Source: Aquimarina pacifica (lineage in GTDB: Bacteria > Bacteroidota > Bacteroidia > Flavobacteriales > Flavobacteriaceae). Taken from it: a stretch of DNA of 64,000 nucleotides. A program made the translations under genes and the position numbers. The notes under the pieces are model-generated. The model was not told where the DNA came from. It ran no database searches and saw only the letters and a program-made list of their open reading frames with translations. Where the stretch lies: contig NZ_JACC01000009.1 in NCBI RefSeq assembly GCF_000520955.1, positions 112,431-176,430 of the forward strand, given 5' to 3'. Shown in pieces: positions 45,349 to 54,842 of this stretch (position 1 is the stretch's first letter; each line of letters opens with the position of its first letter).

Positions 45349-47637
45349 CTATTCTCTTAATAACATATAAGTTTGGTTTTCGCCTTTAGCATTTCGGATG
45401 TTAAGGAAATATACACCGGATATAGAGCCAAGTTCAAGTGGGACTAGTTTTTTGCTTTCAATATTCCCTTTTGCAGTTGTTTTTCCTAGAACATCGATTA
45501 TCTCATAGCTACCTATAAAATCATTTTTAATTTCGAGAAAGATATTGCCTTTATTTGGGTTAGGGTACACAGCGATACTTTGGTCAAAAGTATTTGTATT
45601 ATTACTTGTTTTTGAAGCGTTAGAATTTATTTGGAATACGCTACTGGTTCCCGTATAATCAGTAAGTCGGCCTGAAAAGATTTGTTTACTTTTTCCAAAA
45701 TGACGAATCCGATACTGACCACTATTGATATCTTCGGGTATATCCCAGGAAATATTTATTTTCGAATAAGAAATACCTTCTCGCTCCCAAGTTAGTTTTG
45801 TGATCGGATCTCTATCGAGATATATCGCATTCCAATCCGAACCATTTTTTACTTCTACAGTCAAATAAGTATCATTTACTTTTAAATCATTGTTGGGATG
45901 TGCACCCCAAAAAGTTACTGAGACTTTATCACCAGGATTGTAAGAGCTATTAACATCTTTATCGATATCTCCATATTTTTTGAAAAAAGGTTTGCTATCG
46001 AATAGGATAGGAGTGGTTACATCTACAGAAGGAGCTGCTTTATATGGTATTTCTGGCTCTACATCAGGCCAAGGGTTAGATGTAGGGTCAGCTAATTTCA
46101 GTGCCAAACGTTCAAATTCTTGTTGATATGCACTCAGTGTCCATGGACCAAAATGAGTGCTGGCACCTTCGTATTGCTGAAGCGCATACTCTTCTCTAGT
46201 AGTTACATATCCCGTATATGCATCAGAATACCCTGCGAGTACTGTTTCTGTTATGCCAGTATTTTCTATATCTGCAATTGTTGCTCGAGTTCGACGACCC
46301 GACATGACCGTGAATTCTGCAGGTACAGCCAAAATCCCTAATTGTCCTATTTTCATAAGTGTAGTGGGTACTATTTTTGGTGTTGCCGGGTCTTCATCGT
46401 CAGCTCCTAAATAGAATAGAGGAGCGATAGGTTTTTCTGCATGACATAGATCTATGCTAGTACCAAAATTAGGGTTTTTAGTAATGCCTTCTTCTATGCC
46501 CAGACCGCTTCGTCCATCTTCTGCTCCCGCTGTAAAAGAAACTCCTAAAGCCGCTTTGCAAGTGTTTTGTGTACTACCGTCTGTAAACTTTGGATCGATA
46601 ATAATAGAGGAAAAATCAGTATAACGAGATACTACTTTTACCGAACCGGTTAATTTTGTAGTTGCATTTATATACAGCTCTAAAGCTTTGTTATATTGTC
46701 GCGTTCCTATAATTTCTGTACTTTCTTCTTCGTTTTCTCCCGGTCCTGTTGCATTTTGATTTGGGTCACTTACAGGGGGCAGGTTTAGATTGGGAGATAA
46801 ATCTCCTGCATTGGTATTGGCAAAAGCAGCAACAAATGAATCAGATTCATCGTAGGTAGAGTTTTTAAGTCGTTCAAATTTTAGAGCAGCGTATCCTTTA
46901 TTATCGGCACTATTGTGTTGGTAAGAGTTGGATAAACTGGTTGGGTGTACTGCAAACCATGAAATCATCCCTACTTCTTTGCCACTTTGTGTAAATTTTA
47001 AAACCGTCATTTCTTCGTCAATGCTCGAAAATTCATTGGCATCAATATTATTTTGATAAGCGACCAAAGATCTATTAATACTAGCATTATTTAGAGAACC
47101 TTTGTTAAAGTAAATACTACCTGGTTTCATTGTATTGTGAGCGCGAACAATGGCCCCATAAATACCATTAACCAAATTATCAAAATTTGTTTTCCAATAT
47201 CCGCCAGTGGCTAATTCATATAATGTAAAATGAGAAAACCCTCCTGTAGCTACATGTGTATGGGTCGCACTGATGATTACATTTTCATCTTCATAAAGAT
47301 CACCAAATGTTTTTTTAAGCTTTTCTAGGACGGCTAAATTAACGGATTGAAAAGTTGCTCCTTTATCTATGCATACAAATACTACAGGGCGTTCGTCAGG
47401 TTCCTGAACAATAAAAGCACGTGCATATTGACGATCCTTTATCCCTGTATTTCTATGAAACGGATCTGCATACCCAAAATAATTGGTTTCAGCTATTTCT
47501 CCTGTAATATCATAGATTCCAACTCCGAGAGTATAATTATCTTGAGCCGAACTATGGACAGTGAATAAAACAAAAAATGAAATAAAAATAAAATAATAAG
47601 TTATTGTTAGCCTATTTTTTAAGTGTTTGTAAGACAT
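45349..47637 (-). CDS. Neutral ceramidase exported by the type IX system
   Basis: A 762-residue neutral/alkaline non-lysosomal ceramidase that would hydrolyse N-acyl-sphingosines to a sphingoid base and fatty acid. After a signal peptide (FVLFTVHSSAQD) comes LGVGIYDITGEIAETNYFGYADP, the family start, then RQYARAFIVQ, the zinc-ligand motif SATHTHVATGGFSHFTLYE, and AVHPTSLSNSYQHNSADNKGYAA, with the nucleophile Ser. A second Zn-ligand region lies near the Tyr/Glu segment (SGYSDAYTGYVTTREEYALQQYEGAST). Residues 520-670 are a C-terminal Ig-like domain, and 690-762 a T9SS type A sorting domain (AVYPNPNKGNIFLEI ... GVYFLNI). It is therefore secreted or cell-surface attached. It is monocistronic. Confidence 0.93.
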   Translation of the reverse strand: MSYKHLKNRLTITYYFIFISFFVLFTVHSSAQDNYTLGVGIYDITGEIAETNYFGYADPFHRNTGIKDRQYARAFIVQEPDERPVVFVCIDKGATFQSVNLAVLEKLKKTFGDLYEDENVIISATHTHVATGGFSHFTLYELATGGYWKTNFDNLVNGIYGAIVRAHNTMKPGSIYFNKGSLNNASINRSLVAYQNNIDANEFSSIDEEMTVLKFTQSGKEVGMISWFAVHPTSLSNSYQHNSADNKGYAALKFERLKNSTYDESDSFVAAFANTNAGDLSPNLNLPPVSDPNQNATGPGENEEESTEIIGTRQYNKALELYINATTKLTGSVKVVSRYTDFSSIIIDPKFTDGSTQNTCKAALGVSFTAGAEDGRSGLGIEEGITKNPNFGTSIDLCHAEKPIAPLFYLGADDEDPATPKIVPTTLMKIGQLGILAVPAEFTVMSGRRTRATIADIENTGITETVLAGYSDAYTGYVTTREEYALQQYEGASTHFGPWTLSAYQQEFERLALKLADPTSNPWPDVEPEIPYKAAPSVDVTTPILFDSKPFFKKYGDIDKDVNSSYNPGDKVSVTFWGAHPNNDLKVNDTYLTVEVKNGSDWNAIYLDRDPITKLTWEREGISYSKINISWDIPEDINSGQYRIRHFGKSKQIFSGRLTDYTGTSSVFQINSNASKTSNNTNTFDQSIAVYPNPNKGNIFLEIKNDFIGSYEIIDVLGKTTAKGNIESKKLVPLELGSISGVYFLNIRNAKGENQTYMLLRE

Positions 47638-47673
47638 AATGTTGTTGGTTTGAGTTTGGTTTTATGTGAATAC

Positions 47674-47702
47674 TAAAGTTACTAAATATCAATTGATGAC
47701 AA
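47674..47702 (-). promoter_or_regulatory. Candidate promoter of the ceramidase gene
   Basis: On the minus strand TAACTTTA (47674-47681) resembles the TAnnTTTG -7 box, with the last base different, and TTG (47700-47702) lies 18 bases further upstream, a good spacing. The ATG is 37 bases downstream. Confidence 0.45.
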
Positions 47703-48483
47703 TGAGGATATGATATAAAAAGTTGGTTTAAAAAATGAATACTTCTTTTTAACAGGGTATTTTTTAGGATTTTTGCAATTTTTGTTAGAAAACACCGGTT
47801 TTATGTCGAGTTACACAAAGTAGGGATATTTCTGTTTAATACTATTATGCTAAGAATAAGGTTAAAATGTGGTATTTACCTTTTGTTTTTAGAGTATTCC
47901 TAAAAGCTCACAAGTAATAGGGGAGGCCTGAAAATGTATTATGGTAAAACTACTTGAGAATGTGGTTTTAAATAAGTAAGTTTTGAATTACGGGGTAGTG
48001 TCACATAAGAAACTTTCTTATTTAAGTTATTTATGAAATTCCTCTAATGTAAAATAGTAGATTGGTAGTTTACATGCTTTCAATAGTAATGAAACAGCTC
48101 TTTTTTGCTCTTAATGAAAAAAACTCTAACCTAAAGCTGTAAAGTCTAAACTGGTTTCTTGTCTTGTTTGTAATCTATGTATGCTAGAGTATAGTATTTA
48201 TTTTTCTGGCTTAAAATGTGATTGAATTGTAGGGGATATACACTGTCAATTTTATGCAAAATGATATATTAATACCGTATTACAGGTGCTGAAACGGCTT
48301 TGTTTTAATAGAAAACACCTTGTCTTGCTTAAAATCTTTATGTTGATACCCGTTATTTTCTTTTTTGTGCCCTTAGCTATACTAAATCGAAACCTTAAAA
48401 AAGGGTAGTTTTTATTGGATCTTTGGGCTTACGAAAAAGTTTAATTATGTACGTAGATTACATAGCTAAAGTTATCTATCATC
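47703..48483. other. Long non-coding gap
   Basis: About 780 AT-rich bases upstream of the ceramidase gene and downstream of the VKOR fusion gene. No open frame of convincing length, no tRNA-like structure and no strong hairpin was seen. Decayed sequence or an unrecognised small RNA cannot be excluded. Confidence 0.45.
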
Positions 48484-50040
48484 TTACTTCTGATTACTTT
48501 CTAATAAGATATTTATAAAATGGAAAAACTCTTTGTAATCATATTTTTTAGGATATAATGTATCATTAATAAGGGTTGCAGGGGTATAGGTTAGGGCATT
48601 GTTTTCTAACCACTGTGTTTGTTTTTTTAAAATTTCGAGATGTGTATTGTTGTTTTTTGGAGGGCTATACTTCTTAATCCATGTGCTATAGGTCCTGTCT
48701 TCAAACCAATTAGTATACGCATCTACAAATGTCTCTGTTCCTGAATTTTCATATATTTCAAAAAGCCTTAATGCAATCTGCGTAGCTTGACTCTCAAGGT
48801 CATTACTCCTTACTGACAACCTTATCCTGATTTGAAGCTGATCCCCCATAGATTTATACACACGAGCATAGGCAGCAAAAGCATCTTTGCAATATCCGCA
48901 CATTGGATTGGTAAGACTTATAATTTGAATAGGAGCATTGGGATTACCTAGTACAATTTCGTTTTCAATAGGTTGGGTGTCTTTAATTTTTTCTGATGTA
49001 CTTAACAGATGATTAAAAATATTTTCATCTCTTTTGAACTGGTTTAACTTTAAATTTTCCGATTTTAGTTTTTTGTTATCTACTATTTTTTCTTTGATAA
49101 AAAGATAAAGCAAGGTAAAGATAGATCCCAATACCAAAAAATAGGCAATAGACATCAGCGGGATAGTAAATGAGAACAATCTAAAGGCTATGATAGCGAG
49201 TCCAATCGATACGGACCCCATAAATAAGCATATTGCACACCATTTTTTTATAATTAGAGCTTGTGAGTATAGAGAGTAGAGAACTACAGGGATTCCTAAA
49301 AAGACAGGGATACATAATATATTGGTAAACCCATAAAGCACCTGATAACATACTAGAGAGCCAAAAAATACGATTCCAGCATCGGCAAGTGTAAAGTTCT
49401 TGAATAATTTACCACTATTGTTATTGATTACATCTCCACAATTTGTGTTTCCGACAGTAGTACAAAACTGATGTGTTACTTTTGATTGTATTCCAAGACT
49501 TTCGCGCAGTGCCATCAAGCTAAAAACAGAACCAAATATTGATAAACAAAAGAATACAAGTTGATAAAGATCCCAGGTTCTAGTAAAGAACAGAGTAGCT
49601 AACCCGGCCAAAAGTGCTATAATTAATATTCCTTGTATCCATGATTGATCAAAAGAGAGGGTTTGCTTTGTCCCAGACTCTACAGCAATAACTTTAGGAT
49701 TCCAGATTTCTGTAAACTCTTCAAATGTATACTTCTTTTTTTTCCTTTCTATATGTTTCAATTCAATGGTATTGTCATTTTTGATGACCGATACAATTTC
49801 TTCTGTATTTTCTGATTTAATTAAAGAAATGAAACTTTTAGGCAATTGATCTAATGCTTCTACAGGAACCTCTACAGCAATATTATCAATATTAAAATAA
49901 TCAAGAGTATCAGTAATTGATTGAAAACTTGGGTAGTTTGGATGTATTTGTAGTTGTAATTCTAGATCTTTTTTGTCGTAACCATTAACTCTATTCTGAA
50001 TGAGAACACTTTCTACAATTTTTTCTATGGATGTATTCAT
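48484..50040 (-). CDS. C39-like / VKOR / thioredoxin fusion protein
   Basis: A 518-residue membrane protein in three parts. Residues 1-120 look like a peptidase C39-type fold (ELQLQIHPNYPSFQSITDTLDYFNID ... FISLIKSENTEEIVSVI), but there is no Cys in it, so it cannot be an active Cys protease. Residues 133-310 form the vitamin K epoxide reductase domain with five helices: the loop Cys pair is C193/C201 (FCTTVGNTNC) and the active CxxC is C268/C271 (WCAICLF). After a linker, residues 355-518 are a thioredoxin/DsbA-like domain with NPMCGYCKDAF (C381/C384). Together VKOR and thioredoxin can introduce disulfides into exported proteins. The C39-like part is often seen in this family near bacteriocin transporters in Bacteroidota, but none is nearby here. 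The length is typical. Confidence 0.9.
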   Translation of the reverse strand: MNTSIEKIVESVLIQNRVNGYDKKDLELQLQIHPNYPSFQSITDTLDYFNIDNIAVEVPVEALDQLPKSFISLIKSENTEEIVSVIKNDNTIELKHIERKKKKYTFEEFTEIWNPKVIAVESGTKQTLSFDQSWIQGILIIALLAGLATLFFTRTWDLYQLVFFCLSIFGSVFSLMALRESLGIQSKVTHQFCTTVGNTNCGDVINNNSGKLFKNFTLADAGIVFFGSLVCYQVLYGFTNILCIPVFLGIPVVLYSLYSQALIIKKWCAICLFMGSVSIGLAIIAFRLFSFTIPLMSIAYFLVLGSIFTLLYLFIKEKIVDNKKLKSENLKLNQFKRDENIFNHLLSTSEKIKDTQPIENEIVLGNPNAPIQIISLTNPMCGYCKDAFAAYARVYKSMGDQLQIRIRLSVRSNDLESQATQIALRLFEIYENSGTETFVDAYTNWFEDRTYSTWIKKYSPPKNNNTHLEILKKQTQWLENNALTYTPATLINDTLYPKKYDYKEFFHFINILLESNQK

Positions 50041-50343
50041 TATTTCTTTATGTCTTAATTGGTGCTATCCTATAAGGTAACCCGATTTCAATTTAGGTAC
50101 TTAATTTAAAATGGAAAAATAATTAATATTTCTTTGTAAGTTATCCCTGTAAATAGCCAATTTACGCACCTATGATTTTAACAAGATTGTAAAGACCAAG
50201 TATAAAGTTTTGAAGCTTGTTTTATTTTAATATTTTCGCTTTGGTTTTTGAGTTATATCCTAAATATTAATGAGAATTTTGGTGTAAAAATTCTGTTGTC
50301 TAAAAGGTTATAATATGCATAGGCCAATTCAAAATGATAGCTA
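50041..50343. other. Divergent intergenic region
   Basis: About 300 bases between the VKOR fusion gene and the nuclease gene. It is AT-rich, without a gene or strong hairpin; both promoters should lie here but no clear consensus box was found. Confidence 0.4.
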
Positions 50344-51150
50344 ATGAACGTAAGAAAATATATATATCCCATAGGAATCATAATTATAAGCATAGGCTTT
50401 TACTATTTTGACACCTATTATGAAAACGATAACAGTTCTACCATTATAGGAGAAGGAAATGAGGAATCAAACTCTAGCTTTTTCTATTTGCCAACGTCTA
50501 CGACTGGGAGAGTAGTTACTCATAATTATTATTCACTATCCTATTCAGAAAAACATGAACAAGCAGAGTGGGTGGCATATGAACTCAAAAAACAACATTT
50601 GTCCAAAAATGAGTTTGAGCGTCCTTATTTTGAGATTGATAAAAAAGTAGGTTCTGTATCTGCCGATTGGCGTAATTACAAAAAGTCAGGATATGATCGG
50701 GGACACTTGTGTCCCGCGGGAGATAGAAGGTTTACACGTCAAGCTTTTGATGAAACTTTCTTGACATCAAATGTGACACCTCAAAATCATGATTTTAATA
50801 GCGGTATCTGGAATAGTCTAGAACAAAAGGTGCGATATTGGGCAAAAAAATATGATGGGTTGTATGTTGTTACGGGGGGAGTATTATCTGATGATCTTTC
50901 AGGAATTGGATATGAACATGTTTCTGTGCCTAAGTACTTTTATAAAGTTTTGCTTGATAATAGTAGTGATACACCAAAAATGATTGCTTTTTTATTGCCT
51001 CATAAAGATTCTAACGAGTCGCTAAAGGAATTTGTGGTTCCTACTGATCATATAGAAAAGTTAACTGGGATTGATTTTTTTCCGGAGTTAGATGATAAAA
51101 TTGAAGAGAGCCTAGAGGCCTCAGTTTCTGTTAAAAAATGGAAGTTTTAA
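50344..51150 (+). CDS. DNA/RNA non-specific endonuclease (NUC1 family)
   Basis: A 268-residue nuclease of the beta-beta-alpha-metal fold. The N-terminus has one hydrophobic stretch (YIYPIGIIIISIGFYYFD), a signal anchor or uncleaved signal. The catalytic motif is GYDRGHLCPAGDRRF, with the general-base His, and the metal-ligand Asn is in NVTPQNHDFNSGIWNSLEQKVR. Both are intact. It degrades DNA and RNA outside the cytoplasm, for nutrient uptake or predation on neighbours' nucleic acid. No immunity gene is seen next to it. Confidence 0.93.
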   Translation: MNVRKYIYPIGIIIISIGFYYFDTYYENDNSSTIIGEGNEESNSSFFYLPTSTTGRVVTHNYYSLSYSEKHEQAEWVAYELKKQHLSKNEFERPYFEIDKKVGSVSADWRNYKKSGYDRGHLCPAGDRRFTRQAFDETFLTSNVTPQNHDFNSGIWNSLEQKVRYWAKKYDGLYVVTGGVLSDDLSGIGYEHVSVPKYFYKVLLDNSSDTPKMIAFLLPHKDSNESLKEFVVPTDHIEKLTGIDFFPELDDKIEESLEASVSVKKWKF

Positions 51151-51210
51151 ATCTTTCCGATGTGACTTTATTTTGAATTCAGTATTGATTTTGTAATTAA
51201 ATTGATACTG

Positions 51211-52464
51211 TTACCATTCATTTACCCTATTCGCATCAAGCTTTATAAAAATAAATAGTAAAATGGTAAATCCCCATAATCCTGATCCTCCATAACTAAA
51301 AAACGGTAATGGAATTCCTATGGTCGGTATAAGTCCAGTTACCATACCAATATTTATGGTGAAATGAATAAATAATATGCCCACTACACTATACCCATAT
51401 ACTCGACTAAATTGATTTTTTTGCTTCTCTGCCAAATGGATAAGTCTAATGAGTAATAGAATAAATAGTATGATAATCGTTGTAGCACCAAGAAATCCCC
51501 ATTCTTCACCTACGGTACTAAAAATATAATCTGTATGTTGCTCAGGTACAAAACCTCCTTTGGTTTGGGTTCCTTCTTTCCACCCTTTGCCTGTCCAACT
51601 ACCGCTACCTATTGCGATTTCACTTTGGTTTGTATTATAGCCAATACCTTTTGAATCTACTTCTTTTCCTAAGACAATATTAAAACGATCTCTATGCCTT
51701 TGTTCAAATACATTATTAAATATGTAATTCACAGAAAAACAGAAGCCCGTAACTACTATCATTGTCATTAAGTATCTTGAATACTTAGGTTTTCGCTTTC
51801 TATTTCTTACTAGTAGTGCAACTATTCCTAAAGAGATGGTAAGAACTACCCATAAAGGATCAAAAAGGAGTGTGAGAATAAATAGAGCCGCTGCCGATGC
51901 ACCAACAATCAGATACATAGCTGCAAGCCCTTCTCTGTACAGCGGAAAGAAAAAAGCCGCATAAACCAGTGCACTTCCTGGGTCGGGTTGGGGTACAATA
52001 ATAATTGCTGGCAGTGCAATAATTAAAAATGCACGTACTTGATGACCTATTAATTTGATATTTGTCTGCATATCACTAAGATATTTTGCTAACGCCAGTG
52101 CTGTACAAGCTTTAGCAAATTCAGAAGGTTGTATGCCGGCCGGGCCTATAGCATACCATGAGGTTGCGCCATTAACATTTTTTCCGAAAACAAAAAGTCC
52201 CAAAAGTGATAGCAAGGATAGGACATAAATCAAACCTGCAAAACGTTCATAAAATTTGACTTCGATCGCCTGTGTTATAATGATTAGGAGGATACTCAAT
52301 AAAATCCAATATGCTTGTTTTATATATACTCTAGAGAAATCTGCAAGAGAGAAAGTCTCACTTTCGTAAGAGGCAGAATAAATATTTCCCCAACCAAAAC
52401 CTACTAATAATATAAATAATAGGACTGTTATCCAATCTATCGAAGCAATACTGGATTTTGCCAT
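51211..52464 (-). CDS. rodA: Rod-shape peptidoglycan glycosyltransferase RodA
   Basis: A 417-residue SEDS-family polymerase that links lipid II into glycan strands during elongation, together with the PBP2 encoded just upstream. About ten membrane helices. SEDS landmarks: GPAGIQPSEFAKACTALALAKYLSD, VPQPDPGSALVYAAFFF (the catalytic Asp region), and GIPLPFFSYGGSGLWG near the end. The start overlaps the mrdA stop by one base (TAATG). It is the last gene of the mre cluster. Confidence 0.96.
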   Translation of the reverse strand: MAKSSIASIDWITVLLFILLVGFGWGNIYSASYESETFSLADFSRVYIKQAYWILLSILLIIITQAIEVKFYERFAGLIYVLSLLSLLGLFVFGKNVNGATSWYAIGPAGIQPSEFAKACTALALAKYLSDMQTNIKLIGHQVRAFLIIALPAIIIVPQPDPGSALVYAAFFFPLYREGLAAMYLIVGASAAALFILTLLFDPLWVVLTISLGIVALLVRNRKRKPKYSRYLMTMIVVTGFCFSVNYIFNNVFEQRHRDRFNIVLGKEVDSKGIGYNTNQSEIAIGSGSWTGKGWKEGTQTKGGFVPEQHTDYIFSTVGEEWGFLGATTIIILFILLLIRLIHLAEKQKNQFSRVYGYSVVGILFIHFTINIGMVTGLIPTIGIPLPFFSYGGSGLWGFTILLFIFIKLDANRVNEW

Positions 52465-54335
52465 TATTGATTAATTTTAAAAGGTTGACCACTATAGGGC
52501 TTTGCGTACTCCTCTTCGAGGCTATGGGTGAGAATCCATGTTTCTAGATCGGTTCTAGAAATTGTGCCTTTTAGATATTTTTCGATCATTAAAGAAGCAA
52601 TTCTACCTGCATATCTAGAGCCCCAATACCCATTTTCTACAAACACTGCAATGGCGATTTTGGGATTGTCTTTTGGTGCAAATGCTACGAAGACCGAATG
52701 ATCCGTAAGTTGGGTTCGAATCCCATTAATTTTGGTGAAATTTTCGGCTGTTCCTGTTTTTCCGCAAATGGCTATTCCTTCTACTTGTAATGAACTTGCA
52801 GTACCTTGTGTATAAACCTGATGCATTCCTTCAACTACAGGTTCGAAGTGCTGTTTATCTATCGTAGTCATTTTTGGGATAGTATAATTTTCATTCTCAA
52901 TAGGTTTGCCATCTATTGCTTTAATAATATGCGGTGTGTAGTAGTATCCACGATTTGCAATTGCAGCGGTCATATTAGCAAGTTGAATTGGTGTTGCTAA
53001 TACTTCGCCTTGTCCGATAGCATTTGATAAAGTAGCAGAGGCATACCATTTGTATGTGGGGTATTGATATATTTTATTGTAGTAACTAGATGTGGGTACT
53101 TTTCCTTTTTTTCCTGTAGGGAGGTCATACCCGAGATAGTTTCCCAACCCGAAACTTTCTACATGTTTTCTCCATTTGTCCATTCCTTCTTGAGGAGTTT
53201 CATATTTCTCAATGATCCTGCGATAGACAGTTGCAAAATATGCGTTACAAGAATTTGCAATGCCAGGAATCATACTCAAAGGGCTTCTGTGCGAATGACA
53301 ACCAAGCTTTCTTCCATTTTTTCCATAATAATACCCCATTCTACAGGAGATACTTTCCTGTGTGTCAACAATATTTTCTTGTAAACCTATGAGAGCATTT
53401 ATGGTTTTAAATGGTGAACCCGGAGGGTACTCTGCCTTAAGTCCTCTGTCAAATAAGGGGATGGCAATAGTGTCATAGACTAGTTTTGTAAAGTTAGGGG
53501 ATCTTTTTCTACCCACTAATAGTTCGGGTTTATAGCTGGGTGCAGTAACTAGGGTAAGGATCTCTCCTGTATCTGGCTCTAGTACAACAATGCCTCCGCG
53601 TTTATTTTTCATTAACTTTTGACCATATGCTTGAAGTTTGCTGTCAATTGTTAATGTTAGGTCTTTACCATTTACGGGTAATGTGTCAAACTTTTTGTTT
53701 TTGTAGGGACCAATATCTCTGTTGAACCGGTCTTTTTGAATACGCTTAACGCCTTTAATTCCTCTAAGCTCCTTTTCATATTGCTTTTCTACACCATCAA
53801 TACCTATGAGGTCTCCAGAGATATAATAAGGTTTGTCTTTTATGATTCTGTCATTTACTTCGCCAATATACCCCAAAACATTTGATGCATACTCAGTTTG
53901 ATAATCCCGTAAAGAGCGTTTCTGTATGTAGAAACCTTCAAATTTTCTCATTTTTTCTTGAAGGTAAGCGTATTCGTTTTTCGTCAATTGGGGAATAATA
54001 ATAGAAGGTACTCTAGGTGAATATATTCTCGCCTTTTTTAATCTTTTTACAAGTTTGTCTTTAGTTATTTTGAGGATAGAACAAAATTCGGTGGTGTCAA
54101 AGGGTTTTAATTCTCTGGGTATTACCATAACATCGTAAGAAGGCTGATTGGTAACAAGGAGTCTACCATTTCTGTCATATATGGCACCTCTTTGAGGATA
54201 ATCATAAATAACTTTTATCGCATTGTCTTCGGATAAAGATGCAAAAGAAGTATTGTAAATCTGGAGATAAAAAAGCCTGATAACAAAAACAGTACCTGTG
54301 GTAATAATTATTAAGTATAACAGTAGCTTTCTCAT
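52464..54335 (-). CDS. mrdA: Penicillin-binding protein 2 (elongasome transpeptidase)
   Basis: A 623-residue class B PBP crosslinking peptidoglycan during side-wall growth, partner of RodA. It has an N-terminal anchor (LLLYLIIITTGTVFVIRLFYLQIY), the dimerisation domain with YDRNGRLLVTNQPSYDVMVIP, and the transpeptidase domain with SxxK (YPPGSPFKTINALIG), SxN (IANSCNAYFA) and KTG (CGKTGTAENF), all present. The start shares the 4-base ATGA overlap with the mreD stop, so the two are coupled. Confidence 0.96.
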   Translation of the reverse strand: MRKLLLYLIIITTGTVFVIRLFYLQIYNTSFASLSEDNAIKVIYDYPQRGAIYDRNGRLLVTNQPSYDVMVIPRELKPFDTTEFCSILKITKDKLVKRLKKARIYSPRVPSIIIPQLTKNEYAYLQEKMRKFEGFYIQKRSLRDYQTEYASNVLGYIGEVNDRIIKDKPYYISGDLIGIDGVEKQYEKELRGIKGVKRIQKDRFNRDIGPYKNKKFDTLPVNGKDLTLTIDSKLQAYGQKLMKNKRGGIVVLEPDTGEILTLVTAPSYKPELLVGRKRSPNFTKLVYDTIAIPLFDRGLKAEYPPGSPFKTINALIGLQENIVDTQESISCRMGYYYGKNGRKLGCHSHRSPLSMIPGIANSCNAYFATVYRRIIEKYETPQEGMDKWRKHVESFGLGNYLGYDLPTGKKGKVPTSSYYNKIYQYPTYKWYASATLSNAIGQGEVLATPIQLANMTAAIANRGYYYTPHIIKAIDGKPIENENYTIPKMTTIDKQHFEPVVEGMHQVYTQGTASSLQVEGIAICGKTGTAENFTKINGIRTQLTDHSVFVAFAPKDNPKIAIAVFVENGYWGSRYAGRIASLMIEKYLKGTISRTDLETWILTHSLEEEYAKPYSGQPFKINQ

Positions 54336-54838
54336 GAGTCATTTTTTCTGAAAAGTACCAGTACCAGCATGGTAATCACAATTGAAAATATACTAGAAAA
54401 TAACGTTTTTTTAAGAATTAGTATTATATGTGAGAAGTTAAAAATTTCTAATGAGAAAAGTACGATATGGTGTGTTAAAACCATGATGATAACATATGCG
54501 AAACGCTCTCCTAGACCTGCATTACTTAATTTTACGGTCTGAAACTCATAGCTAAGTCCAAAAACAGATCCCAAAGCCACTGGACGAAAAAAAGCAATGA
54601 TAACGCAAGCAGCAGCATGTACGCCACCAGAATCACCAAACATATCTATGGTTAGCCCAAGGATAAAACTCAAAACAAGAAAAAGAGACCTGTTAATATT
54701 AATTGGGGCTAGTAATATAAAAATGATATAGATGTATGGATTTAAAAATCCTAAAAAATTAATATGATTCAAGATACTTACCTGAACAAAAATAAGAGCT
54801 ATGAATCTAGTGATATTTGATAGAGTGTCCTTGTTCAT
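54332..54838 (-). CDS. mreD: Rod shape-determining protein MreD
   Basis: A 168-residue inner-membrane protein with about five helices (ALIFVQVSILNHINFLGFLNPYIYIIFILLAP; LFLVLSFILGLTIDMFGDSGGVHAAACVIIAF). The sequence is poorly conserved in general, but GLTIDMFGDSGGVHA and the position between mreC and mrdA fix it. It starts 4 bases after the mreC stop and overlaps mrdA by 4 bases. Confidence 0.9.
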   Translation of the reverse strand: MNKDTLSNITRFIALIFVQVSILNHINFLGFLNPYIYIIFILLAPININRSLFLVLSFILGLTIDMFGDSGGVHAAACVIIAFFRPVALGSVFGLSYEFQTVKLSNAGLGERFAYVIIMVLTHHIVLFSLEIFNFSHIILILKKTLFSSIFSIVITMLVLVLFRKNDS

Positions 54839-54842
54839 ATCA

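Noticed and set aside
24445..50040. Functional link between the HTTM cassette and the VKOR fusion because both names involve vitamin K
   Set aside because: They are more than 20 kb apart and the HTTM protein is probably not a carboxylase, so only the names connect them.
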